Assembly: GCA_030655135.1 (NCBI GenBank)
Contig: JAURWC010000042.1
Span: forward strand, 254,553-318,552
DNA: 64,000 nucleotides
Source of the DNA: Hyphomicrobiaceae bacterium
Lineage (GTDB): Bacteria; Pseudomonadota; Alphaproteobacteria; Rhizobiales; Hyphomicrobiaceae
Reading direction: 5' to 3'
The notes under the pieces: model-generated
Seen by the model: only the letters and a program-made list of their open reading frames with translations
Told to the model about the DNA's origin: nothing
Databases searched by the model: none
Made by a program: the position numbers and the translations under genes
Shown: positions 43,622 through 52,307 of the stretch, piece after piece
Position numbering within the stretch: the first letter of the stretch is position 1
Layout: every line of letters starts with the position of its first letter

Positions 43622-44893
43622 TCACCGGCTCGTTGTGCGCGCGGCATCGCTATCCTTGATCAGGCGATCGATTTGCAGGCGGATATGCGCTGCCTCTGCT
43701 GCGGTATTCGCTCGCGCAATGGCACGATCGAAGGCAATCTTTGCCTCGCCCGCGCGGCCAAGCTGCATGAGCAGTGCGCCTTTCACACCGTGAAAATAGA
43801 AGTAGTTGACGAGCGCCGTCTCCAACTCGTCCAGCATGTTCAATGCCTGTGCGGGGCCGTGCACCTTGCTGACTGCGACCGCGCGGTTGAGTGCCACGAC
43901 CGGGGTCGGCTGCAACTGCTGAAGCGCTTCGTATAGTGCTGCAATCTGTGGCCAGTTCGTATCTTCGGCGCGTTTGGCGCGCGCATGCATGGCGGCGATA
44001 GCCGCTTGTGCCTGATACGGGCCTGGCTGCTGGTTGCGCACCGCCTTCTCGACGAGAGCCAGACCCTCGGCGATCATCTTTGCGTCCCACAGCGTGCGAT
44101 CCTGATCGTCCAGCAGAACGATCGCACCATCGGCGTCGAGGCGCGCGGGCGTGCGTGCGTGTTGCAGCAACAGCAGCGCCATCAGCCCCATGATTTCGGG
44201 CTCGGCCGGAAAGAGCGTCAGCAGCAGGCGGGCCAACCTGATGGCCTCTTCGCAGAGCGCCGCACGAATATGGGCCGTGCCGCCCGTCGCCGAATAACCT
44301 TCGTTGAAGACGAGGTAGATCATCGTCGCGACGGTGGAGAGCCGTTCGGCCCTCTGCAATGGCCCCGGCGGTTCGAAGGGAACCTGCGTCTGCGCGATGC
44401 GCCGTTTGGCCCGGGTGATGCGCTGCTCGATGGCACTCTCCCCGCTGAGAAAGGCCCGCGCAATCTCCGCCACCGAAAGCCCCGAGACGATGCGCAACGC
44501 CAACGCAATTTGCTGGTTGACGGGCAGCACCGGATCGCAACACACGAACAACAGCCGCAGGATGTCATCGCGGAAATGGCTGTCGTCGAGCCGCTGCGCC
44601 ATGTCTGTCTCGGCATCATCGAGATCGGACACCGGTGCCTCCGGCGGCAGTTCGCCCGTGCGCGACTGGCGCCGAATGCCATCCAGCGCCGCGTTGCGGC
44701 CAACAAAAATCAGCCAGGCCGCCGGGTCGCGCGGTGGCCCCTTATCGGGCCAGGTCTTGAGAGCCCGGAGGCATGCTTCCTGGAACGCCTCCTCTGCCGT
44801 GTCGAGATCGCGGAAGTACCGCACCAGCGCGGCAATGGACTGCGGCCGCGCGGCGGTCAGAGCGTGATCGATCCAACAGCAGATCTCCGTCAC
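43622..44893 (-). CDS. ECF-type RNA polymerase sigma factor (ECF42-like)
   Basis: Sigma factor of 423 aa. Region 2 (FRDLDTAEEAFQEACLRALKTWP) and region 4 (ALALRIVSGLSVAEIARAFL, RITRAKRRI) fill the first 180 residues. A long C-terminal part (about 190-420) holds the TPR-like extension with ATMIYLVFNEGYSATGG typical of ECF42. This group lacks an anti-sigma factor and is instead paired with DGPF-domain proteins. Its GTG start overlaps the stop of the YCII-like gene upstream by four bases (GTGA), so the two are translationally coupled. Confidence 0.9.
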   Translation of the reverse strand: MTEICCWIDHALTAARPQSIAALVRYFRDLDTAEEAFQEACLRALKTWPDKGPPRDPAAWLIFVGRNAALDGIRRQSRTGELPPEAPVSDLDDAETDMAQRLDDSHFRDDILRLLFVCCDPVLPVNQQIALALRIVSGLSVAEIARAFLSGESAIEQRITRAKRRIAQTQVPFEPPGPLQRAERLSTVATMIYLVFNEGYSATGGTAHIRAALCEEAIRLARLLLTLFPAEPEIMGLMALLLLQHARTPARLDADGAIVLLDDQDRTLWDAKMIAEGLALVEKAVRNQQPGPYQAQAAIAAMHARAKRAEDTNWPQIAALYEALQQLQPTPVVALNRAVAVSKVHGPAQALNMLDELETALVNYFYFHGVKGALLMQLGRAGEAKIAFDRAIARANTAAEAAHIRLQIDRLIKDSDAARTTSR

Positions 44894-45279
44894 GTCGCCG
44901 CCGCCAGACCCGGCACCGTGGCCGTGTTGATGTAGGCCACCGGCCGGATCTCGTAGGAGCCGCCCGGATTGGCCTCGCCCAGTTCGCGCGCGATGGACAA
45001 CGCGTCTTCGAGCGAGTCGCAGTTGAGGATGTAAAAGCCGAGCAGCTGTTCCTTGGTCTCAGCGAAGGGCCCATCGACGACGAGCGCGGGCGTGCGATCC
45101 TTGCGCAGGGTCGTGGCCGTCGTCGTCGGCATCAAGCGCGCGACGGGGCCGAGCTTACCTGCCTTGACCAGCTTGTCCTGAACCACAGACAGCTTGGCCA
45201 TGACCGCGTCGTCTTCCTCTTTGCTCCAGGCGCAGACGACGCTTTCGGCGTGATAACAAAGGATGGCGAACTGCTGCAT
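44890..45279 (-). CDS. YCII/DGPF-domain protein
   Basis: Protein of 129 aa with a ferredoxin-like YCII fold. The family motif is VVDGPFAETKEQLLGFYIL, and the C-terminal part contains PGGSYEIRPV. The start at 45279 gives MQQFAILCYHAES, the usual opening; seven upstream codons to 45300 are excluded. It is the first gene of the pair with the ECF42-like sigma factor. DGPF proteins accompany this sigma group as probable functional partners, but the signal is unknown. Confidence 0.9.
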   Translation of the reverse strand: MQQFAILCYHAESVVCAWSKEEDDAVMAKLSVVQDKLVKAGKLGPVARLMPTTTATTLRKDRTPALVVDGPFAETKEQLLGFYILNCDSLEDALSIARELGEANPGGSYEIRPVAYINTATVPGLAAAT

Positions 45280-45461
45280 GACGAGGTTCCTTGTGTGCAC
45301 GGTTAGAAGACGATCGGCAGCTGGCCGGATCGACAGATGACCAGGGAATTGATCGGGAAAAACCCAGCGGCCCGCAGTCTGCCGCCTCGTATGGCTATTT
45401 CTGGCCAGGGGCGAAAGATTATTGCGGGGCGACGTCAGTGCATGCGTTCCGAAGTCGAGGC

Positions 45462-46400
45462 TTAGGTAGCAGGCGGCTGCGCGGGCACGTAAACGGTCAC
45501 GCCTTCGCGGTGCACCTTGAAGTGGGCCGGGGTCTGGGTCACCAATTCGCCATCGGTATTGATGGGCCGCGGCGTGCGTGTCTCGATGTCGAACTCAACG
45601 CAGCGCTTGGTGCGCACTTCGTTCCAGGCGCCGTGAGCGCCCTGGCGGAACGAACGAAGCATCATCGCGAGCTTGGCGACGTTCTTCAGCTCCAGCGAAT
45701 AGAGATCGAGCATCCCATCGTCGATGGCCGCCGTCGCCTCGACAACGTTGCCGCCGCCATAGTGCCGGCCGTTGCCCACCGCGATCTGCATGGTCTTGAC
45801 GCGAACCCGCTCGTCCTTGTTGGCAATCCATGCCGTGAAAGGACGCGCCCTCATTAGCACGCGCGAGGCCGCTACGGCATATCCCAACCGCCCCCAGCGC
45901 TGCTTTGTCTCTTGCGTCAGCCCGCGGGCCAAGTCCGCGCTGAGCCCGAGGCTGGCCACGTTGAAGAACGGGTGGCCATTGACGCTGCCGACGTCGATCG
46001 CGTTGGTGTTGCCTGCGATGATGATGTCGGCGGCCTTGTCTAGGTCGGTCGGGATGCCGAGCGTCCGGGCCAGATCGTTTGCCGTCCCCATCGGAAACAG
46101 GCCGACCGGCAGCTTCGTCTCCATGAGGCCGCGCGCCGACGCGTTGATCGTGCCATCGCCGCCGCAGACGATGACGCAGTCGATATGGTCCTTGCGCTTG
46201 ATGATGGCATCCGAGAGTTCGGCGGCGCCCAGCGAAGACTCCACTTTGATACTGAGTCCCTCGTCTTCCATGCGATCGAGGATGGCGTCGATATTCTGCT
46301 TGCCCTGGCGTGCGTTTGGATTGAGCAGCACCAGTGTCCTGCGAGCCCGCGGCTTGGCTGCCGTCCTGCTGTCTAACGTCATCGCTGTTTCCAAACCCAT
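45462..46400 (-). CDS. Diacylglycerol/lipid kinase family protein
   Basis: YegS/BmrU-type lipid kinase of about 312 aa. The nucleotide-binding motif CGGDGTINASARGL and GLFPMGTANDLARTLGIP are diagnostic, and FNVASLGLSADLA and NTDGE complete the family pattern. It probably phosphorylates a lipid at the membrane. The Met at 46382 is preceded by GGAA and is an alternative start giving 306 aa. It stands alone, about 180 bp from the YCII-like gene. Confidence 0.88.
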   Translation of the reverse strand: MGLETAMTLDSRTAAKPRARRTLVLLNPNARQGKQNIDAILDRMEDEGLSIKVESSLGAAELSDAIIKRKDHIDCVIVCGGDGTINASARGLMETKLPVGLFPMGTANDLARTLGIPTDLDKAADIIIAGNTNAIDVGSVNGHPFFNVASLGLSADLARGLTQETKQRWGRLGYAVAASRVLMRARPFTAWIANKDERVRVKTMQIAVGNGRHYGGGNVVEATAAIDDGMLDLYSLELKNVAKLAMMLRSFRQGAHGAWNEVRTKRCVEFDIETRTPRPINTDGELVTQTPAHFKVHREGVTVYVPAQPPAT

Positions 46401-46592
46401 AAGCGCCCGCCGTAAGCTGAAACTCTTGCGCGCATATAGGGTTGCAGTGCTTCAGCGGCCAGTGCCAATCGGGCCGATGTCTTGGGACCGATTGTCTCTC
46501 TCTGTCCTATCGTGCTGCTTGCAAGCGCTGCTGCACACCTTTCCGGAAACACTCTGCTATTTTCCAGCGGCCGTCCGCCCCAGACCGCACCG

Positions 46593-47072
46593 TCAGATGT
46601 CGCGGAAACGGCGCACCGCCAAGTATCCGAGCCCGAGGAACGCCAATAGCGTTACGCCTTGCGCAATTGCGAACGGCGGCTCGCCTTGCGTGGGAGCCAG
46701 ATCGTGCAGAGGCTGCACTTTCAGGAACAGCTGCACCACCAGTACAAAGACGTTGAGATAGAGTGCGAGCATCGCCGTGGTCACGTAGATCCAGCGCCAG
46801 TTGCCCGACATGTTCGCGCCGTAGCGGGCGTAGAGCGCAACCGCCAACACTGCCAGCGAGATAATGCCGACGATATGCGAGGGCAGCAGCTGCCCGAATG
46901 GAAACCCGAAACCCGTGGCGCTCGTCGCGACCGTCGTGGCCAGGAAGATCGCGGTCCAGAAATCGAGTCGCTTGTTGGCCAACAGGCCGAGCAAGACGAC
47001 GAGGCCAGACGCGATCCCGATCAAGCTCAAGGCTACGTGCACGTTGGTGAAGGTGTCTGCGCCGAAAAGCAT
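46593..47072 (-). CDS. Four-helix membrane protein
   Basis: Unrecognised 159-aa protein with four or five hydrophobic helices and short loops. It begins LFGADTFTNVHVALSLIGI and includes WTAIFLATTVATSATGFGFPF, NWRWIYVTTAMLALYLNVFV and GVTLLAFLGLGYLAVRRFR. Similar unnamed proteins are frequent in Hyphomicrobiales. No catalytic motif is seen. The 190-bp gap to the lipid kinase and the 250-bp gap upstream to 47321 hold nothing recognised. Confidence 0.7.
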   Translation of the reverse strand: MLFGADTFTNVHVALSLIGIASGLVVLLGLLANKRLDFWTAIFLATTVATSATGFGFPFGQLLPSHIVGIISLAVLAVALYARYGANMSGNWRWIYVTTAMLALYLNVFVLVVQLFLKVQPLHDLAPTQGEPPFAIAQGVTLLAFLGLGYLAVRRFRDI

Positions 47073-47321
47073 CCCAAGTTCCTTCCGTTGAAGGACAGTC
47101 CGATATCCCGCATATCAGATTGATCCGCCTCAGTATTTCATGGGCGCATGGAACTGCCACCTCTGGCTTGGGGTACGTCGCAGTTTGCCGAACGTGGTGG
47201 CGGCGGCGCATCACTGCGCTGCGCAAAGCGCGCGCGAAGAGGAACAAGTTGCCCGGCTGCGTCTTACGCGCATCAGGGAACATGGCTAGGGTGCACGCGT
47301 GGGCTTGGCAGGAGACGGGGC

Positions 47322-47669
47322 ATGAACCAGATCATCGATCAGATCGTGGCGTTCTTGAAGATGGGCATCGAAGCCATCTTCCGGTTCTTTGAACTTATTT
47401 GGAGCTGGTCCTTCGGGCAGATGCTCACGATCTTCCGTTCCGATTGGCAGAGCCTGCCGTTGTGGAAGATCATTCTTCTCGTCATCGCGGTCGTGGCCAT
47501 CGCCTACGTGCTCTATAAGGGCATCATCGCGCTGTGGAAGGCGGCCGAGTCCATTCTGAAGGCCTTCATCGGGCTGCTCAGCGTCCTGGTTAGCATTCTG
47601 CCCTTCATCCTTGTCGCCGGCCTGATCGCTGCCGCAACGAGCTATGTCATCCAGAACGTCAATTTGTAG
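47322..47669 (+). CDS. Small membrane protein with two helices
   Basis: Unrecognised 115-aa protein. The ATG at 47322 follows GGAGACGGGG. An amphipathic N-terminus (IIDQIVAFLKMGIEAIFRFF) leads into two hydrophobic stretches, about residues 45-70 and 85-110. It is likely to be inner-membrane. The long frame upstream to 47148 is not protein-like. It converges on the crotonase-fold gene. Confidence 0.65.
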   Translation: MNQIIDQIVAFLKMGIEAIFRFFELIWSWSFGQMLTIFRSDWQSLPLWKIILLVIAVVAIAYVLYKGIIALWKAAESILKAFIGLLSVLVSILPFILVAGLIAAATSYVIQNVNL

Positions 47670-47692
47670 CGGGCGAATTGCAGCCGCTGCTG

Positions 47693-48547
47693 TTACGCCG
47701 CCGGCCATTCAGGCCGGCGCTTTTCCAGGAAGGCGCATATGCCCTCGCCGGCGTCGGCGTGCAGCATGTTCTCGACCATGACGGCGGAGGCGACGTCGTA
47801 CGCCTCGCTCATCGGAAGCTCGACCTGCGCGTAGAATGCGCGCTTGCCGATCGCGACGGTGGCGGCTGATTTGGCGGCGATCTTGCGGGCCATGTCGAGG
47901 GCGTCGGGCAGCACGTCCTCACGCTTCACCGCGCGATTGACGAGCCCCCACGCGACCGCTTCTTCGGCGGGAAGCATTTCTCCAAGCAGCAACAGCTCCA
48001 TCGCGCGCTTGCGCGCGACGTTGCGCGACAGCGCCACCATGGGCGTCGAACAGAACAAGCCGATGTTGACGCCCGGCGTGCAGAACGAGGCACTGTCGGC
48101 AGCGATCGCGAGGTCGCACGTTGCGACGAGTTGGCAGCCGGCGGCCGTCGCCGTTGCTTGGACGGCAGCGATCACGGGCTTGGGACAGGCGACGATGGCC
48201 TGCATGAGATCGGAGCACGTGCGCATGGTGAGGGCATAGAACGCGCGGCCGCCATCGGTGTCATGGCGATGGGCTGTCAATTCCTTCAGGTCGTGCCCGG
48301 CGCAAAATGCCGTGCCCTGCGCGGCCAGAACGATAACCGAAACGGCGTCATCGTTCTGCAGAACACCCAGGCCTTGCTGCAAGGCTTCGAGCATCGCCAG
48401 CGATAGGGCGTTGCGCGTTTGCGGCCGCGTCATGGTCAACACGCCGATGCCCGGCTCGGGCCGCTCAATAGAAACGAGGTCGCTGCCGCTCGCCGCCGCG
48501 ATGCTGGGAATACCGCCTGCTGGCGTGAATTCCACTGCGCCCGTCAT
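47693..48547 (-). CDS. Enoyl-CoA hydratase/isomerase family protein (ECHDC3-like)
   Basis: Crotonase-fold protein of 284 aa. The oxyanion-hole parts FCAGHDLKEL and AGCQLVATCDLAIA are clear, and the end FLEKRRPEW is family-typical. As in the first crotonase gene, the two catalytic Glu positions are changed: Gln in AGCQL and Gly in TPGVNIGLF. The His in CAGHDLKEL follows the pattern of ECHDC3-type proteins, whose reaction is not defined. Its ATG overlaps the stop of the upstream secreted protein gene by four bases. Confidence 0.87.
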   Translation of the reverse strand: MTGAVEFTPAGGIPSIAAASGSDLVSIERPEPGIGVLTMTRPQTRNALSLAMLEALQQGLGVLQNDDAVSVIVLAAQGTAFCAGHDLKELTAHRHDTDGGRAFYALTMRTCSDLMQAIVACPKPVIAAVQATATAAGCQLVATCDLAIAADSASFCTPGVNIGLFCSTPMVALSRNVARKRAMELLLLGEMLPAEEAVAWGLVNRAVKREDVLPDALDMARKIAAKSAATVAIGKRAFYAQVELPMSEAYDVASAVMVENMLHADAGEGICAFLEKRRPEWPAA

Positions 48548-49128
48548 TCGTTGGCTTTGCTGTCAGGCGCAACGCCGCCGGGTGCGGCGCCCTCGGTTGC
48601 TTCGTCGGTCTGCGCGGGCACGAGCTTATCGATGGCCTCGCGGTGCTTCTTCACGACGTCGATGTTCTCCTTGAACTGGAGCGGCTGGGCGGCGGCGATC
48701 TCCTGCTCCAGGTCGTCGAGTGCGAGCTTCTTGTCGTTCTCGGGGATTGACGTATCGGCTTTGATTTCGTCCCGCTCTTTTTTCATTTTCTCGACGGGGT
48801 CAGCGTAGGCGCCGGTCTTGGCATCAAGGCCGTCGAGTACGACGGTGACGTTGGCACCGACATCCTCGAACTCGGAGAAATCCTTGAAGCCGTGCTTTTT
48901 GGCGATGTCGTCAAGCTGGCCGGCCAGCGACGGATCCGGCTTTTCACCGCCTTCGCGCAGCTTCTCGGCCAGGGGCGCGAAGTCGGCTTGCGCGGCAATG
49001 AAGCCTTCGACTTGCTTGTCGGAGAGCTTGATCTGCTTCAGCTGCTGCGCATTCGCGGCCGTCGACAATGCTGCGGAGCCGGCGATGAGCGCGCAGGCGA
49101 GAAGGGAAAGCTTGATGGTAGGCCGCAT
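48544..49128 (-). CDS. Secreted helical protein
   Basis: Unrecognised 194-aa exported protein. The ATG at 49128 starts a signal peptide (ending ANAQQ); 28 upstream codons are excluded. The mature part is charged and helical (KQIKLSDKQVEGFIAAQADF, KMKKERDEIKADTSIPENDK), with coiled-coil character and a Glu/Ala/Pro tail. Its stop overlaps the ATG of the ECHDC3-like gene (ATGA), a coupling that is hard to explain by function. The 320-bp gap upstream holds palindromes and a promoter. Confidence 0.68.
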   Translation of the reverse strand: MRPTIKLSLLACALIAGSAALSTAANAQQLKQIKLSDKQVEGFIAAQADFAPLAEKLREGGEKPDPSLAGQLDDIAKKHGFKDFSEFEDVGANVTVVLDGLDAKTGAYADPVEKMKKERDEIKADTSIPENDKKLALDDLEQEIAAAQPLQFKENIDVVKKHREAIDKLVPAQTDEATEGAAPGGVAPDSKANE

Positions 49129-49261
49129 CTGAACAACTCCTCGTTTCGGGGCCAGTCTGCCCGACGGCGTGCATTGGTACTCAAGTCTTGAGACGGATGT
49201 AAGATGGCTCACAGAGACGCTTGGGCCTGCACGAGCGAATAAGGCAGGAGACCAAACATGC

Positions 49262-49297
49262 GGTATCTTAATACCGTAGTTCTGGTATTATAATACC
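49262..49297. promoter_or_regulatory. Two GGTAT-N4-ATACC palindromes
   Basis: GGTAT-CTTA-ATACC at 49262-49275 and GGTAT-TATA-ATACC at 49284-49297. The second is a perfect 14-bp palindrome. Their centres are 22 bp apart, close to two helical turns, so paired dimers could bind the same DNA face. They lie in an AT-rich stretch about 135 bp upstream of the divergent secreted-protein gene and about 55 bp before the rplM promoter. Confidence 0.55.
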
Positions 49298-49349
49298 GTA
49301 TACTATCATATTGTTTTTGCTATCTATTTTTGCACGTGTCGTATTTAGA

Positions 49350-49378
49350 TTGACCGCGACTCGCTCATCCAGCTATAC
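49350..49378 (+). promoter_or_regulatory. Sigma-70-like promoter of rplM-rpsI
   Basis: TTGACC (49350-49355) and CTATAC (49373-49378) are separated by exactly 17 bp. Transcription would start near 49385 and leave a leader of about 65 nt before rplM, where a ribosomal-protein feedback structure is conceivable but none was seen. Confidence 0.65.
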
Positions 49379-49449
49379 GCGCGCCAGTTCTGCTGAGAAC
49401 GAGTTCTGCGGGATGCTGCGGAGCCGCAACGCGCTAGGGAAGCTGGCAC

Positions 49450-49911
49450 ATGAAAACGTTCGTCGCCAAGCCCGGCGAGGTCGACAAGAAGTGGATCCTG
49501 ATTGATGCCGACGGTCTTGTCGTCGGCCGTCTCGCCACTCTGATCGCCCTTCGTCTCAAGGGTAAGCACAAAGCCATTTATACGCCACACGTCGATTGCG
49601 GCGACAACATCATCGTCGTCAATGCCGACAAGGCCGTCTTCACGGGCAACAAGCGGGAAGACAAAGTCTACTACCGCCACACGGGCTATCCCGGCGGCAT
49701 CAAAGAGCGCACGCCGCGCCAGATCTTCGACGGCAAGTTTCCCGAGCGCGTGCTCGAACTCGCCGTGCAGCGCATGCTGGCCCGCGGGCCGCTGCAGCGT
49801 CAGCTGATGCGCAACCTGAAGATCTACAAGGGCGCCGAGCATCCGCACACGGCGCAGAATCCGGCGAAGCTCGACGTCGCCAAATTGAACCGTAAGAACG
49901 TGAGGGTGTAG
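49450..49911 (+). CDS. rplM: 50S ribosomal protein L13
   Basis: Ribosomal protein of 153 aa, an early-assembling large-subunit protein. It begins [20 protein letters not shown] and has [29 protein letters not shown] and the [19 protein letters not shown] element, all diagnostic. rpsI follows four bases after the stop, the universal L13-S9 pair. A strong promoter lies upstream. Confidence 0.98.
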   Translation: MKTFVAKPGEVDKKWILIDADGLVVGRLATLIALRLKGKHKAIYTPHVDCGDNIIVVNADKAVFTGNKREDKVYYRHTGYPGGIKERTPRQIFDGKFPERVLELAVQRMLARGPLQRQLMRNLKIYKGAEHPHTAQNPAKLDVAKLNRKNVRV

Positions 49912-49915
49912 GGCG

Positions 49916-50407
49916 ATGGTGCAAGAGAGCAAGACCCTCGGAGACCTGGGTGAATTGAAGGGCTCGGCCAAGGCCGCAGCGCCCGCCGAAGCCCCCGTGC
50001 ACGTCCAGAAGCTGGACAAGCTGGGCCGCGCCTATGCCACGGGCAAGCGCAAGGACGCGGTCGCCCGCGTCTGGATCAAGCCGGGCAAGGGACTGATCCA
50101 AGTCAACGCGAAGGACTACAAGGCCTACTTCGCGCGTCCCGTTCTGCAGATGCTGCTGCAGCAGCCGCTGAACGCGGCCAGCCGCGCAACGCAGTACGAC
50201 ATCAACGTGACGGTCATGGGCGGCGGGCTTTCGGGCCAGGCCGGCGCGGTTCGTCACGGTATCTCGAAGGCGCTCACCTACTTCGAGCCGGAGCTGCGTG
50301 GCGTACTGAAAAAGGGTGGCTTCCTGACGCGCGACAGCCGTACGGTTGAACGCAAGAAGTACGGCCGCATGAAAGCTCGCCGTTCGTTCCAGTTCTCGAA
50401 GCGCTAA
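49916..50407 (+). CDS. rpsI: 30S ribosomal protein S9
   Basis: Ribosomal protein of 163 aa whose basic C-terminal tail reaches the decoding centre. The N-terminal 35 residues are an Ala/Pro-rich extension common in alphaproteobacteria. The core has [21 protein letters not shown] and the C-terminus [18 protein letters not shown] with the universal SKR end. It is followed by a strong terminator. Confidence 0.98.
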   Translation: MVQESKTLGDLGELKGSAKAAAPAEAPVHVQKLDKLGRAYATGKRKDAVARVWIKPGKGLIQVNAKDYKAYFARPVLQMLLQQPLNAASRATQYDINVTVMGGGLSGQAGAVRHGISKALTYFEPELRGVLKKGGFLTRDSRTVERKKYGRMKARRSFQFSKR

Positions 50408-50434
50408 AGCTTCTGCGCTTTATCGTTTTATCAG

Positions 50435-50468
50435 AAAGCCCGCACGCCGATCGGCGTGCGGGCTTTTT
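50435..50468 (+). terminator. Rho-independent terminator of rplM-rpsI
   Basis: Perfect 16-bp palindrome AAAGCCCGCACGCCGA / TCGGCGTGCGGGCTTT, ending in a run of five T. It begins 27 bp after the rpsI stop. Confidence 0.93.
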
Positions 50469-50563
50469 CACGCTTAACGGCGGGCTCCTGCGTCGCAGGG
50501 CGCTTGCGATAACGCCGGTCAGATGGCACATACCAGCCGGGAAACGTTGAGGATTGGCCGACA

Positions 50564-51337
50564 ATGGATTTGTTTCAAAGCGCCTGGGATCTCATCAGCT
50601 CGGTCGAAGGCGAGTTAGAGAACCTCTTTTCGCTCGAGTGGTACAAGGCCAATTGGGTACCTCTGGTCAACATCATCATGATCGACGTGGTGCTGGCGGG
50701 CGATAACGCCATCGTCGTTGGCCTGGCCGCTTCGCGAGTCGAGAAATCGATACGCAACCGCGTGATCTTCTGGGGCATCGCCGCAGCCGTGTTGCTGCGC
50801 ATCTTCTTTGCCGCCATCACAACGCAGTTGCTTGCCATCGGCGGCATCATGATCCTTGGCGGCGGCCTGCTGCTACTGTGGGTGTGCTGGAAAATGTACC
50901 GGCAGATCATCTCCGGTGAACACGACGAGCATGGTAACGTCGAGGGAACTGCTTCAGCCGGGCCGCAACTTGGCTTCTGGTCCGCCGTTTGGACGATCAC
51001 GTTGGCCGACGTCTCCATGTCGCTCGACAACGTGCTGGCCGTCGCCGGCGCGGCCAAGGGATCCACGCTGGTTCTCGTCATCGGCCTGTTCATCGCCATC
51101 GTTATGATGGCACTGGCCTCGCGCCTCATCGCCTCGCTGCTGGTGAAGTATCCCTGGATCACGTGGATCGGCCTGGCCGTCATCGTCTATGTCGCCGCCA
51201 GCATGATCTATTCGGGCACCGTGCAGCTGACCTGCTCGAACTATGACATGTGGTGCAACCTCGTGCCGGCGCACGCGGTGGAGGCGGCCCCCGCGGCCGT
51301 GCCATCGCCAGCCCCGGCGCCAGCACCCGCGCCATGA
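50564..51337 (+). CDS. TerC family membrane protein
   Basis: Integral membrane protein of 257 aa with about seven helices. TerC/YjbE hallmarks are IMIDVVLAGDNAIVVGLAA and ITLADVSMSLDNVLAVAGAA, whose acidic residues lie in helices and suit metal ion (probably manganese) export. The C-terminal tail is an Ala/Pro repeat (PSPAPAPAPAP). A GAGG site precedes the ATG. No manganese (yybP-ykoY) riboswitch was recognised in the 95 bp upstream. The stop overlaps the argC start (ATGA). Confidence 0.9.
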   Translation: MDLFQSAWDLISSVEGELENLFSLEWYKANWVPLVNIIMIDVVLAGDNAIVVGLAASRVEKSIRNRVIFWGIAAAVLLRIFFAAITTQLLAIGGIMILGGGLLLLWVCWKMYRQIISGEHDEHGNVEGTASAGPQLGFWSAVWTITLADVSMSLDNVLAVAGAAKGSTLVLVIGLFIAIVMMALASRLIASLLVKYPWITWIGLAVIVYVAASMIYSGTVQLTCSNYDMWCNLVPAHAVEAAPAAVPSPAPAPAPAP

Positions 51338-52281
51338 CCGGCAGTCAAGCCTTGAAGGCCGCCACGCCGTCGGTTTTCATCGACGGCGAGGCCGGCACGA
51401 CAGGCCTGGAAATCCGCGAACGGCTGGCCTCGCTCGACAGCGTCCGTGTTGCCAGCATCGACGCGGCCGCACGCAAGGATCCCGCGGCACGCAAGGCGCT
51501 GATGGCCAAGGTCGATCTCGTGGTGCTGTGCCTGCCGGATGACGCCGCGCGTGAAGCGGTGGCCCTGGCCTGCAGCCTCGGCGATGATGCGCCACGCATC
51601 GTCGATGCGTCGACCGCGCATCGCGTGGCGGACGGCTGGGTCTATGGGTTTGCCGAACTCGATGCCCAGCAGCCCGACGCGATCCGTAACGCGCGGCACG
51701 TTGCCAACCCTGGCTGCTATCCGACGGGCGCAATCGCTCTCGTGCGCCCGCTTGTCGACGCCGGGCTGTTGCCGCGCGACTATCCGCTGACGGTCAACGC
51801 GGTCTCGGGCTATTCCGGCGGCGGCAAGAGCATGATCGAGGCCTACGACAAGGGTGCGGCGCCCGCGTTCGAATTGTATGGCCTTGGGCTCGAGCACAAG
51901 CACATCCCCGAACTCACCACGTTCGGCGGACTGACACGGCGGCCGATCTTCGTGCCGTCGGTCGGCAACTTCCGTCAGGGCATGCTGGTGTCTGTTCCGT
52001 TGCACCTCGATACGCTGCCGGGCAAGCCCAGCGCTGCGGATCTGGAAGCGGCACTGGTGAAGCACTACGCCAATGCTGCGCTCGTTTCCGTGCAGCCCGC
52101 CGCGGCGCATAAGGGCCGCCTCGACGCCCTCGCACTCAACGGGACCGACAAACTGGAGCTGTTCGTTTTTGCGAACGAGGCCGAGCGGCAGGCGGTTCTT
52201 GTTGCGCGCCTGGACAACCTCGGCAAAGGCGCGGCCGGCGCGGCCGTGCAGAACATCCAGCTGATGTTGGGTTTGATCTAA
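51334..52281 (+). CDS. argC: N-acetyl-gamma-glutamyl-phosphate reductase (type 2)
   Basis: NADPH-dependent enzyme of arginine synthesis, 315 aa, of the shorter type 2 form. The Rossmann start SVFIDGEAGTTGLEIRERL and the catalytic Cys in NPGCYPTGAI are present, with SGYSGGGKSMIEAY and EHKHIPEL following. The ATG at 51334 overlaps the terC stop by four bases; the longer frame would reread terC in another frame. argC is often near rpsI in alphaproteobacteria; here terC lies between them. Confidence 0.94.
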   Translation: MTGSQALKAATPSVFIDGEAGTTGLEIRERLASLDSVRVASIDAAARKDPAARKALMAKVDLVVLCLPDDAAREAVALACSLGDDAPRIVDASTAHRVADGWVYGFAELDAQQPDAIRNARHVANPGCYPTGAIALVRPLVDAGLLPRDYPLTVNAVSGYSGGGKSMIEAYDKGAAPAFELYGLGLEHKHIPELTTFGGLTRRPIFVPSVGNFRQGMLVSVPLHLDTLPGKPSAADLEAALVKHYANAALVSVQPAAAHKGRLDALALNGTDKLELFVFANEAERQAVLVARLDNLGKGAAGAAVQNIQLMLGLI

Positions 52282-52307
52282 CTACGCAATGCGAAGGTTC
52301 GCGGCCG

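Noticed and set aside
50469-50563. Possible manganese (yybP-ykoY) riboswitch before terC
   Set aside because: I could not find the conserved loop sequences or a convincing paired layout in the 95 bp available.
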